DNA of 62,240 nucleotides from Blastococcus saxobsidens (GTDB taxonomy: Bacteria > Actinomycetota > Actinomycetes > Mycobacteriales > Geodermatophilaceae). Numbering within the stretch: the first letter of the stretch is position 1; the number at the start of each line of letters is the position of its first letter. Below the pieces are notes generated by a model, which searched no databases, was not told the origin of the DNA, and saw only the letters and a list, made by a program, of their open reading frames with translations. The translations under genes and the position numbers were made by a program. The stretch covers positions 1-62,240 of the forward strand of contig NZ_POQT01000027.1 of assembly GCF_002938435.1 (NCBI RefSeq). Reading direction: 5' to 3'. This document shows positions 51,283 to 61,271 of this stretch, piece after piece.

Positions 51283-51339
51283 GATAGGGGCTATCAATCG
51301 TTGACCGTGGTCGGGGTCGGACCTACGGTCACGAGTGAC
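51283..51339 (+). promoter_or_regulatory. alcohol dehydrogenase promoter with two palindromes
   Basis: TTGACC (51301-51306) and TACGGT (51324-51329) are spaced by 17 bases, the best promoter in the window. GATAG-GGG-CTATC (51283-51295) lies just upstream, centred about 47 bases before the expected start, a place for an activator such as LysR. GTCAC-GA-GTGAC (51328-51339) overlaps the expected start, a place for a repressor. Confidence 0.65.
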
Positions 51340-51447
51340 GGACGGCACATCGACGGTTCTCACGGGCTGGTCGGACGTCTCCCGCGTGCCCCAGGCGCTC
51401 GCCCGTCCTCCGGACGAAGCCCGCCCGACAGCCAGGATCGGATCCCA

Positions 51448-52581
51448 GTGACCACCAGCTCGACCTCGGCCCGCCCGGTGTCCGCCATGCAACTGCGGGC
51501 CTTCGATGCGCCGTTGGAGCCCACCCGGATCGTCCCCTCGGCTGCTGGTCCGGGAGCCATCGTGGCCGACGTGACCCACGCAGGGGTGTGCGGCACCGAC
51601 ATGCATCTGCAGGCAGGGCGCATGCAGATCCCCCTCCCGGTGATCCTGGGGCACGAGGCCGTGGGGGTCGTCCGTGAGCTGGGGAGCGGTGTGACGACGG
51701 ATGCCACGGGACAGCGGCTGGAGGTCGGCGACGCCATCTCGTGGATGTCGAACATCCCTTGCGGTCAGTGTTTCTACTGCACCGAGGAGAACCAGCCATC
51801 GTTGTGCGAGAGCCGCCGTGTGTACGGGATCAACCAGAGCTCCGCCGACTGGCCGCACCTCTCCGGGGGCTGGTCGGAGCAGATCTACCTGCAGCCCGGC
51901 TCCACCGTCATCAAGCTGCCCGAGGGAGCCACGCCGGACGCCGTCATCGCCCTCGGCTGCGCCGGTCCGACCGCGACGCACGCGATGCAGAGCATGGCCG
52001 AGCCGCGGGAAGGGGATGTCGTCGTCGTCCAGGGGAGCGGGCCCGTCGGCCTGGCGTCGGCGATGCTCGCGCAGCTGGCCGGGGCAGCGAAGGTGATCCT
52101 CGTCGGTGGGCCCGCCAACCGCCTGGAGATCGCCCGGAGCCTCGGCATCGGAGACGTGCACGTCGACATCTTCGAGAGCTCCGCGGAGGAGCGGCTGGCT
52201 CGGGTGCTGGCCGAGACACCGGGTGGCCGCGGTGCCGATTTCGTCATCGAGGCGACCGGGGCGCCCAGCGCCGTTGCGGAGGGCATCGACCTGGCGCGTA
52301 AGGGTGGCACGTACCTCGTGGTCGGCCAGTACACCGACCATGGCACGACCATGCTCAACCCGCACTACATCACGAAGAAGCAGCTGCGGGTCCTCGGCAG
52401 CTGGGCCTTTTCAGCGGCCGACCACGTGCAGTACGTCCGCTCGGTGCCCGCGCTCGCCGAGCGGTTCGACCTGTCGGCGCTGGTGACCCACTACCCGCTG
52501 GCCCGGGCCAACGACGCCCTGGACGACATGCGCAGCGGTCGCACCCTCAAACCTGTGCTGGTCGTCGGCGACGCCGCCTGA
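51448..52581 (+). CDS. zinc-dependent alcohol/sugar-alcohol dehydrogenase
   Basis: Medium-chain dehydrogenase, 377 residues. Catalytic zinc ligands lie in GVCGTDMH and GHEAVG; the structural zinc site has four cysteines (CGQCFYC and PSLC). The nucleotide site is VVQGSGPVGLASAMLAQLAG. GTG 51448 is used because it is the nearest in-frame start past the promoter; ATG 51487 is an alternative. It may oxidise a polyol or hydroxy acid that feeds the aldolase pathway; the substrate is not evident. Confidence 0.88.
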   Translation: MTTSSTSARPVSAMQLRAFDAPLEPTRIVPSAAGPGAIVADVTHAGVCGTDMHLQAGRMQIPLPVILGHEAVGVVRELGSGVTTDATGQRLEVGDAISWMSNIPCGQCFYCTEENQPSLCESRRVYGINQSSADWPHLSGGWSEQIYLQPGSTVIKLPEGATPDAVIALGCAGPTATHAMQSMAEPREGDVVVVQGSGPVGLASAMLAQLAGAAKVILVGGPANRLEIARSLGIGDVHVDIFESSAEERLARVLAETPGGRGADFVIEATGAPSAVAEGIDLARKGGTYLVVGQYTDHGTTMLNPHYITKKQLRVLGSWAFSAADHVQYVRSVPALAERFDLSALVTHYPLARANDALDDMRSGRTLKPVLVVGDAA

Positions 52582-52582
52582 C

Positions 52583-53299
52583 TCACCGCGATCCTGTCGC
52601 GGCGTCGTAGCGGTCCAGCAGCACGGCAGCGATGCGCTCGTCGGGGAGCAGCGGTGCGGTGACCGCATCGGCTCCCGCGGCCGAGAGTTTGTCGTGGAAG
52701 TGCCCGGGGGCCAGCAGGTAGCTCGCCAGGACCACTCGGCGCGCGCCCGCGCCACGGGCCGCGGCAACTGCATCCCGCACCGTCGGGCTGGCCGCCGAGC
52801 CGTAGCCGGTGGTCACGGTGCCGGCCCAGGACGCCTGGAGCAGGTCGGCGGTCGACTCGACGTCGGCCACCGAACGCGGGTCGCTGGAGCCGGCGGCGCA
52901 GAGGACGACCGCGGTCACGGGGTCGCGGGGGTCGGCGCCGGCCTGCACCAGACGCTCGTGCACGACCTCGACCAACCGGGGGTCGGGACCGAGCGGACGC
53001 GCGGCGACGACGGACCCGTGCGCCGCCACGGCGCCCGCGATGTCGACGTGCACGTGGTAGCCGCCGGAGAGCAGCAGCGGGACGACGACGGCGGACCGGC
53101 CCTCCGCGGCGAGCCCTGCGACCACGTCGACCACGGTCGGCGGCTGCACGTCGACGAACGCCGCCGCCGTCACCAGGCGCGGACGTCGTGCGCGGGCGGC
53201 CAGCGCCAGTTCCGCGATCAATCGACGGCCGGTGGGGTTGCGGGTGCCGTGGGCACATGCGACGAGCACCGGGTCGGTGGGGTGTGCCGTGACGTTCAC
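52583..53299 (-). CDS. sirohydrochlorin chelatase-like protein (CbiX/SirB family)
   Basis: 238 residues built of two similar halves. First half: VLVACAHGTRNPTGR and LLLSGGYHVHVDI, with the catalytic and metal histidines. Second half: VVLCAAGSSDPRS lacks the first His, while LASYLLAPGHFHDKL keeps the second pair. Such proteins insert Fe, Co or Ni in tetrapyrroles. The GTG start overlaps the SDR stop. A one-base gap separates it from the convergent dehydrogenase gene. The weak stem CCGCGA/TCGCGG at 52586-52602 may end both transcripts. Confidence 0.85.
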   Translation of the reverse strand: MNVTAHPTDPVLVACAHGTRNPTGRRLIAELALAARARRPRLVTAAAFVDVQPPTVVDVVAGLAAEGRSAVVVPLLLSGGYHVHVDIAGAVAAHGSVVAARPLGPDPRLVEVVHERLVQAGADPRDPVTAVVLCAAGSSDPRSVADVESTADLLQASWAGTVTTGYGSAASPTVRDAVAAARGAGARRVVLASYLLAPGHFHDKLSAAGADAVTAPLLPDERIAAVLLDRYDAATGSR

Positions 53300-54056
53300 A
53301 TCGACCGCAACCGACCGCCGTCGACGGCGATCATCGTGCCCGTGACGTAGGAGGCAGCGCGGGAGAGCACGAAGGCGGCCACCCGACCGAACTCCTCGGG
53401 TCGACCGAGTCGGCGCAGCGGGATCCCCGCTTCGCTGCGGGCACGTCGTGCGGTGGCCTCATCCGAGCCATCGTGCAGGTGACGGTTCTGATCGGTCAGG
53501 ATGCTGCCGGGCAGCAGGCCGACGACCCGGATCCCCCGGGGACCCAGCTCGTCGGCGAGGCCCTTGGCGGTCATGGCCAGGCCCGGGCGCAGGCCGTTGG
53601 AGACCGCCAGCCCGTCCAGCGGCTGCCGGACGGAGGTGGACAGGACGAAGGCGATGGCCGCGCCCTCGCCGAGGTGCGGGACGAGCGCCTTGACCAGCCG
53701 GAGCGGGCCCAGCAGCACGCTGTCGACCCCGGCCCGCCAGGCGTCCTCGGGGGTGTCCAGCACGCTGCCGGGCGCCGGGCCGCCGACGCTGATGAGGACC
53801 CCGTCGAGCCTGCCGAGCCGTTCCCGGGCCGCGGCGACCAGCGCCTCCGCGGCACCGGCGTCGGCGAGGTCGGCCGCGAGCCCGGAGGCCGCGGGCTCGC
53901 CGCCGAGCCGCTCGACGGCCCGCGCGACCCCGTCGGCGGACCGTGAGCTGACCAGCACCCGGGCCCCGTCATGGACGAGGGCCTGGGCGGTGGCGAACCC
54001 CAGCCCACGGCTCGCGCCGGTGAGCAGGAATCCGCGACCACCCAGGCCCAGGTCCA

Positions 54057-54057
<1 letters not shown>
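53296..54057 (-). CDS. atypical short-chain dehydrogenase/reductase family protein
   Basis: 253 residues. The Rossmann motif TGASRGLG and the C-terminal ASYVTGTMIAVDGG are of SDR type. At the expected YxxxK catalytic site the sequence reads SNGLR (residues 153-157), so Tyr is replaced by Ser and Lys by Arg. FVLSTSV keeps the upstream serine. It belongs to a divergent SDR subgroup with the LSN-x-LR pattern that may not be a normal oxidoreductase. It overlaps the acn stop by one base and the chelatase gene by four. Confidence 0.85.
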
Positions 54058-56930
<2,873 letters not shown>

Positions 56931-57034
56931 TTCTCTGCGCCTACCCCTCGCTGGTTCGTCTGCGCTGGTTTACCACCCGCGATCATCCCAGCTCAGCGAC
57001 AGGAGTGACCGGTCAGGCGACCCTTCCCTCACCC

Positions 57035-57050
57035 GGTGACCTGTGTCACG
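57035..57050. promoter_or_regulatory. CRP-like operator between acnA and the PAP2 gene
   Basis: GGTGA-CCTGTG-TCACG closely matches the TGTGA-N6-TCACA type used by CRP-family proteins, including the mycobacterial and corynebacterial (GlxR) regulators. It is 105 bases upstream of acnA and 144 upstream of the PAP2 gene. It could act on either. Confidence 0.5.
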
Positions 57051-57179
57051 TCCTCCGAAACTCCCTGCGGGTGTCCGCGCGGGCCGTCTCACGCGTTCCA
57101 CGGCGGCGCACCCGTCACTCCTGCGTGCGAAACGACGGCGAAGCGGGGCGCAGTGCCCCCACCGGGCGGTACCGGCCAT

Positions 57180-57185
57180 TACCGT
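57180..57185 (+). promoter_or_regulatory. -10 box placed for a leaderless PAP2 transcript
   Basis: TACCGT at 57180-57185 stands 8 bases before the ATG at 57194, and no Shine-Dalgarno sequence lies between. The same TACCGT box occurs before the next two transcription units. Confidence 0.5.
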
Positions 57186-57193
57186 CCCGCGCC

Positions 57194-58201
57194 ATGACCG
57201 TGGTCGACCCACCGGTGTCCCTCGTGGCCCCGGCCCCCTCCGTCCTGGTCCCGGCCGTCCGGCCGGGTGCGGTGCGGCGGGTCGGCCCGGCATGGCTCCC
57301 GGTCACGCTGTGGGCCGGGCTCGCCCTGGCCTTCGCCGCCACGTGCGCCGTCCGCGGCCTGCCCACCGACCGCGTCGTGCTGCTCGGCTGGGTGCTGGCC
57401 GGCCTCTGCGTGCACGCCGCCACGCAGGGGGCGCGGCGGGTGGGGCGGTTGCTGGCCGACTGGCTCCCGCTGGTCGCCGTCCTGCTCGCCTACGACGCCA
57501 GCCGTGGGCTGGCCGACGGGCTCGGCATGCCGGTCGCCGTCCAGGAGCTGGCCGACGCCGACCGCTGGTTCGGCGGCGGGGTGCTGCCGACGGTGTGGCT
57601 CCAGGAGCACGTGCAGGCCGAGTGGTGGAAGGCCGTCGCGACGCTGGTCTACAGCAGCCACTTCGTGGTCACGCCCGTGGTGCTGGCCGTGCTGTGGGTG
57701 CGCAACCGGGAACGCTGGGCCCGCTGCGCCCGCCTGGTCGTGGCGCTGTCGGTCGCCGGCCTGGCCACCTACGTCCTCTATCCCGCGGCGCCGCCCTGGC
57801 TGGCTGCCAAGGAGGAGGTCATCGAGCCGGTCGCGCGGATCACCAGCTCCGGCTGGGCGGTGCTGGGCCTGCCCAAGGCCGGCGTGCTGCTCGACCACGG
57901 CCAGGGGCAGGTCAACCTCGTGGCGGCGGTGCCGTCGCTGCACACCGCTTTCGCCGTGCTCATGTGTGCGGTGCTGCTGCCGATGGCGCGCTGGTGGTGG
58001 CAGCGGGTGGTGCTCGTGGCCTACGCGGTCACGATGCCGCTGGTGCTGGTCTGGGGCGGCGAGCACTACGTCGTCGACACCCTGCTCGGGGCCGCCTACG
58101 CCGTCGGCGTCGTGCTCCTCATGCCGTCGATGGAGCGGGCCGGGCGCGCTGCGTCCCGGCGGGCGGCGCAGCGCCTCCCCGCCCTACCGTGGCGGGCGTG
58201 A
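57194..58201 (+). CDS. PAP2-family membrane phosphatase / inositolphosphotransferase-like
   Basis: 335 residues, about six membrane segments. The phosphatase motifs are PSLHTAFA (with the catalytic His) and GGEHYVVDTLLG (second His and Asp). The N-terminal layout and the loop YSSHFVVTPVVL are those of the Aur1/Ipt1-like branch found in actinobacteria, which may move phospho-head groups between lipids. ATG 57194 is used because of the TACCGT box. The stop overlaps the sirtuin start (GTGA). Confidence 0.88.
   Translation: MTVVDPPVSLVAPAPSVLVPAVRPGAVRRVGPAWLPVTLWAGLALAFAATCAVRGLPTDRVVLLGWVLAGLCVHAATQGARRVGRLLADWLPLVAVLLAYDASRGLADGLGMPVAVQELADADRWFGGGVLPTVWLQEHVQAEWWKAVATLVYSSHFVVTPVVLAVLWVRNRERWARCARLVVALSVAGLATYVLYPAAPPWLAAKEEVIEPVARITSSGWAVLGLPKAGVLLDHGQGQVNLVAAVPSLHTAFAVLMCAVLLPMARWWWQRVVLVAYAVTMPLVLVWGGEHYVVDTLLGAAYAVGVVLLMPSMERAGRAASRRAAQRLPALPWRA
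58185..58190 (+). promoter_or_regulatory. -10 box placed for a leaderless sirtuin transcript
   Basis: TACCGT at 58185-58190 stands 7 bases before GTG 58198. It lies in the last codons of the PAP2 gene, so the sirtuin can be both coupled to PAP2 translation and made from its own short transcript. Confidence 0.4.
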
Positions 58202-58956
58202 CCGGCGCTGTCCCCGACCCCCTGCCCGGCTGGCTGACCGCGGCCTCCCGGATCACCGTGCTCACCGGCGCGGGCATCTCCACCGACAGCGGCATCCCCG
58301 ACTACCGGGGGCCCAACGGTGTCTGGACGCGCGATCCCGACGCCGAGAAGCTCGTGACGCTGTCCTACTACGTGGCCGACCCCGACGTCCGCCGCCGCGC
58401 GTGGTTGATGCGGCGCGACGTGGGGGCGCTCGACACCAGCCCGAACACCGGGCACGAGGCGCTGGTCGGCCTGGAGCGCCAGGGCCGGCTGCGCACGCTG
58501 ATCACGCAGAACGTCGACGGGCTGCACCAGGCCGCCGGTTCGACGCCGGAGCGGGTGCTGGAGATCCACGGCACGGTGCACGAGGTCGAATGCCTGGGCT
58601 GCGGCGACCGCACCTCCATGGACGACGCGCTGGCCCGCGTGGCCGCGGGGGAGCCGGACCCCGCCTGCCTGGTCTGCGGTGGGATGCTGAAGTCCGCGAC
58701 GATCAGCTTCGGGCAGCTGCTGGATCCCGAGGTCATCGACGCCGCCGTCGACGCCGCGGCCGACTGCGACGTGTTCCTCGCCGTCGGGACGTCGCTGCAG
58801 GTGCACCCGGCGGCGGGGCTGGTCGACGTCGCAGTCCGCCACGGGGCCCGCGTGGTGGTGGTCAACGCCGAGCCGACGCCCTACGACGACGTCGCCGACC
58901 TCGTCGTCCGCGAGCCGATCGGGACGGCGCTGCCGCGGCTGGTCTCGGCCCGCTGA
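58198..58956 (+). CDS. NAD-dependent protein deacylase (sirtuin, Sir2 family)
   Basis: Removes acyl groups from protein lysines using NAD, 252 residues. GAGISTDSGIPDYRG binds NAD; QNVDGLH follows, and catalytic His124 lies in EIHGTVHEVEC. Zinc is held by C-x2-C (CLGC) and C-x2-C (CLVC). GTG 58198 overlaps the PAP2 stop. Its substrates may include the acyl-CoA synthetase encoded 650 bases downstream, since sirtuins often reactivate acetylated synthetases; that link is inference. Confidence 0.93.
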   Translation: MTGAVPDPLPGWLTAASRITVLTGAGISTDSGIPDYRGPNGVWTRDPDAEKLVTLSYYVADPDVRRRAWLMRRDVGALDTSPNTGHEALVGLERQGRLRTLITQNVDGLHQAAGSTPERVLEIHGTVHEVECLGCGDRTSMDDALARVAAGEPDPACLVCGGMLKSATISFGQLLDPEVIDAAVDAAADCDVFLAVGTSLQVHPAAGLVDVAVRHGARVVVVNAEPTPYDDVADLVVREPIGTALPRLVSAR

Positions 58957-58960
58957 CGCC

Positions 58961-59014
58961 GTCCTCCCTCACCCCGCGGCGTCCTCCCTCACGGCCCACG
59001 GTGCGGGAGGACGC
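58961..59014 (+). terminator. terminator with duplicated left arm
   Basis: GCGTCCTCCC (58979-58988) pairs over 10 bp with GGGAGGACGC (59005-59014). An almost identical left arm, GTCCTCCCTCAC, occurs earlier at 58961-58972, so the right arm could pair with either copy. It follows the sirtuin stop closely. Confidence 0.55.
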
Positions 59015-59019
59015 GCCTC

Positions 59020-59060
59020 GATCAGGTCACCTGATCCAGGCCGCGACCGCCACCTACCGT
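59020..59060 (+). promoter_or_regulatory. promoter with 17-base palindrome for the small membrane protein
   Basis: GATCAGG-TCA-CCTGATC (59020-59036) is a perfect palindrome. TACCGT (59055-59060) is the -10 box; the palindrome ends where the -35 box should be, so a regulator bound there would compete with RNA polymerase. Confidence 0.5.
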
Positions 59061-59067
59061 GGGCGGC

Positions 59068-59097
59068 GTGACCGGCGCCCGCCCCGCCCCGCTGTGA
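59068..59097 (+). CDS. possible leaderless 9-residue upstream ORF
   Basis: GTG 59068 stands 7 bases after the TACCGT box and reads nine codons (VTGARPAPL) to a TGA at 59095-59097. That stop overlaps the GTG start of the next gene at 59094. If real, ribosomes that finish it could start the membrane protein by coupling. It is only a position-based inference. Confidence 0.3.
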   Translation: MTGARPAPL

Positions 59098-59519
59098 CGC
59101 TGCTCGTCGTCCACCTCGCGCTCACCGCCGCCTACGCCGGGTTCCAGTGGACCGTGCGGATCGTGGTCTACCCGCAGTTCGCGCAGGTGCCGCCCGCTGC
59201 CTTCGCCGCCTACGAGCGCAGCCACCAGCGGCGGGTCACCCGGGTCGTGGGTCCGCTCTTCGCGGGGCAGGTGGTCACGACGTCGGCGTTGCTGGTCGCC
59301 CAGCCGGCCGGAACGCCGCTGGTGCCGGTGCTCGTCGGCGCGGGGTGCCTGGCCGTCGTCCTGGCGGTGACCGCGCTGCTCGCCGTCCCGCTGCACCGCC
59401 GCCTGGACCGCGGGTGGGACGCCGGGGCCCACCGCCGCCTGCTGTCCGTGGACGGCGTGCGGGTGTGCGCGGCCACCGCCGGCACGGCCGCTGCTGCGTG
59501 GGCGCTGCTGGCCGGATGA
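59094..59519 (+). CDS. small polytopic membrane protein, unknown function
   Basis: 141 residues with about four membrane segments. Conserved-looking features are QWTVRIVVYPQF, FAAYERSHQRRV, PLHRRLDRGWD and a basic loop before the last helix. The pattern resembles small DUF1772-like membrane proteins but I cannot assign a family. GTG 59094 is the first start in frame with the helix. Confidence 0.65.
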   Translation: MTLLVVHLALTAAYAGFQWTVRIVVYPQFAQVPPAAFAAYERSHQRRVTRVVGPLFAGQVVTTSALLVAQPAGTPLVPVLVGAGCLAVVLAVTALLAVPLHRRLDRGWDAGAHRRLLSVDGVRVCAATAGTAAAAWALLAG

Positions 59520-59551
59520 CCGCGCCGCTCGTCGGCGCCCCCGTGGGCCGC

Positions 59552-59557
59552 TAGCGT
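59552..59557 (+). promoter_or_regulatory. candidate promoter of the acyl-CoA synthetase gene
   Basis: TAGCGT is a good -10 box; no clear -35 is seen. GAGGAG at about 59599-59604 precedes the ATG at 59611. Confidence 0.35.
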
Positions 59558-59610
59558 GACGGGACCACGACGAGCGGCCGGCCCGACCGGCCCCGCCCCG
59601 AGGAGCCGGC

Positions 59611-61146
59611 ATGCGCGTGCCCCTGACTTCCCGCGACTTCCTCGACCGGGCCGAGCTGGTCTACGGCGACCGGATCGGTGTCGTCGACGAGCCGGCGCAG
59701 CCCGCCCCGTCGCTGGGCGAGGTCTCCTACCGGGAGGTCGCGCGGCGCGGCCGCGCCCTGCAGGCCGGGCTGGACGAGCTGGGCATCGGCGAGGGAGACC
59801 GGGTGGCGATCGTCAGCCACAACTCCGCCCGGCTGCTGGAGCTCCTGCTCTCGGTGCCGTCCTCGGGCCGGGTCGCGGTCCCGATCAACTTCCGGCTGCA
59901 GCCGGAGGAGGTCGAGTACATCGTCGGGCACTCCGGCGCCCGGGTGCTGCTCGTCGACCCGGAGCTGGAGACGTCGCTCAAGGGCGTGCGGGCCGAGCAC
60001 CGGTTCGGCACGGGGGAGGAGTACGAGCAGCTGCTCCGGTTCGACGCCGAGCCGCGGCCGTGGGCCGAGCCCGACGAGGACGCCACGGCCACGATCAACT
60101 ACACGAGCGGGACGACCGCGCGGCCCAAGGGCGTGCAGATGACCCACCGCAACACCTGGGTCAACGCCGTCACCTTCGCCATGCACATGCAGGTGAGCGA
60201 CCGCGACGTCTACCTGCACACGCTGCCGATGTTCCACTGCAACGGCTGGGGGCTGCCCTACGCGATGGCCGGCGTGGGCGCCCGCCAGGTGGTCATCCGC
60301 AAGATCGACGGCGCGGAGATCCTGCGCCGGGTCGAGCAGCACGGCGTCACGGTGATGGCCGGGGCGCCCGCGGTGTGGAACGCGGTCCTGGAGGCGGCGG
60401 CCGACTGGGACGGCGAGATCCCCGGGCGCGACCGGGTGCGCATCATCGTGGCCGGCGCCCCGCCGCCGTCGCGGACCATCGCGCGGGTCGAGGCCGAGCT
60501 CGGCTGGGAGTTCAACCAGATCTACGGCCTCACCGAGACCGCCCCGCTGCTCACCATCAACCGCCCCCGCGAGGAGTACGACGGGCTGGACCCCGAGGGG
60601 CGGGCGAAGCGGCTGTCGCGGGCCGGCGTCCCGTCACTGGGCACCCGCCTGCAGATCAGCGACTCGGGGGAGGTCCTCGCCCGCAGCAACACCGTGCTGG
60701 ACGGCTACTGGGAGAACCCGGACGCGTCGGCGGAGGCCCTGGCGGACGACTGGTTCCACACCGGCGACGGCGGCGCGCTGGACGAGCACGGCTACCTGAC
60801 GATCTCCGACCGCAAGAAGGACGTGATCATCACCGGCGGGGAGAACGTCTCCTCGATCGAGGTGGAGGACGTCGTGTTCGCCCACCCGGCGGTCGCGGAG
60901 GTCGCCGTCATCGGCATCCCGGACGACAAGTGGGGCGAGCTGGTCACCGCGATCGTCGTGCTCGCCGAGGGGGAGCAGGCCACCGAGGCCGACATCATCG
61001 CCCACTGCAAGGCGCGGATGGCCGGCTACAAGGCCCCCAAGCGGGTCGAGTTCCGCGACGAGCTGGCCCGCACCGCCACCGGGAAGATCCAGAAGTTCAA
61101 GCTGCGGCAGGACTTCTGGTCCGGCTCCGAGCGCCAGGTCAACTGA
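59611..61146 (+). CDS. AMP-dependent acyl-CoA synthetase
   Basis: Adenylates a carboxylic acid and joins it to CoA, 511 residues. P-loop YTSGTTARPKGVQ, substrate/A4 region HCNGWGLPYAMAG, A5 motif IYGLTETAP, A8 hinge WFHTGDGGALDEHGYLTISDRKKD with GGENVSS, and the acetylatable Lys near the end in TGKIQKFKLR. Overall it resembles medium- to long-chain fatty acyl-CoA ligases of actinobacteria; chain length cannot be told. It is a single gene with GAGGAG ribosome-binding site. Confidence 0.92.
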   Translation: MRVPLTSRDFLDRAELVYGDRIGVVDEPAQPAPSLGEVSYREVARRGRALQAGLDELGIGEGDRVAIVSHNSARLLELLLSVPSSGRVAVPINFRLQPEEVEYIVGHSGARVLLVDPELETSLKGVRAEHRFGTGEEYEQLLRFDAEPRPWAEPDEDATATINYTSGTTARPKGVQMTHRNTWVNAVTFAMHMQVSDRDVYLHTLPMFHCNGWGLPYAMAGVGARQVVIRKIDGAEILRRVEQHGVTVMAGAPAVWNAVLEAAADWDGEIPGRDRVRIIVAGAPPPSRTIARVEAELGWEFNQIYGLTETAPLLTINRPREEYDGLDPEGRAKRLSRAGVPSLGTRLQISDSGEVLARSNTVLDGYWENPDASAEALADDWFHTGDGGALDEHGYLTISDRKKDVIITGGENVSSIEVEDVVFAHPAVAEVAVIGIPDDKWGELVTAIVVLAEGEQATEADIIAHCKARMAGYKAPKRVEFRDELARTATGKIQKFKLRQDFWSGSERQVN

Positions 61147-61166
61147 CCCGTCACCTGCTCGTGTCA

Positions 61167-61186
61167 TCTCACCCCCAGGGGTGAGA
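61167..61186. promoter_or_regulatory. 20-base perfect palindrome upstream of the RipA-like gene
   Basis: TCTCACCCC-CA-GGGGTGAGA at 61167-61186 is fully symmetrical. It is 20 bases past the acyl-CoA synthetase stop and 85 bases before the next start. The tight 2-base spacer is poor for an RNA hairpin and good for a dimeric DNA-binding protein. Confidence 0.55.
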
Positions 61187-61212
61187 CGCCCTCAACGGCG
61201 CGGCTCTCCGCA

Positions 61213-61265
61213 CCGATGTCACCACGGGCCGCCCGACCGGGCGTCCTACGGACATCGGGAAGAGG
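61213..61265 (+). promoter_or_regulatory. folded leader of the RipA-like gene
   Basis: CCGATGTC (61213-61220) pairs with GACATCGG (61251-61258), and GCCC (61231-61234) pairs with GGGC (61239-61242) inside. The outer right arm runs directly into GGGAAGAGG (61257-61265), the ribosome-binding site of GTG 61272. It may control access to that site. Confidence 0.45.
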
Positions 61266-61271
61266 CATGTC

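Larger units (their letters stand above)
51026..51447. other. divergent regulatory region, quinone oxidoreductase / alcohol dehydrogenase
   Basis: These 422 bases hold no gene I can support. They contain a 10-bp hairpin (51228-51252), a smaller one TTCGC/GCGAA (51256-51271), and the alcohol dehydrogenase promoter with two palindromes. The stretch is less GC-rich than the surrounding coding DNA. Confidence 0.6.

Noticed and set aside
61147..61271. c-di-AMP (ydaO) riboswitch before the RipA-like gene
   Set aside because: The conserved ydaO sequence blocks are not present and the leader is too short. Only a simple nested stem is seen.
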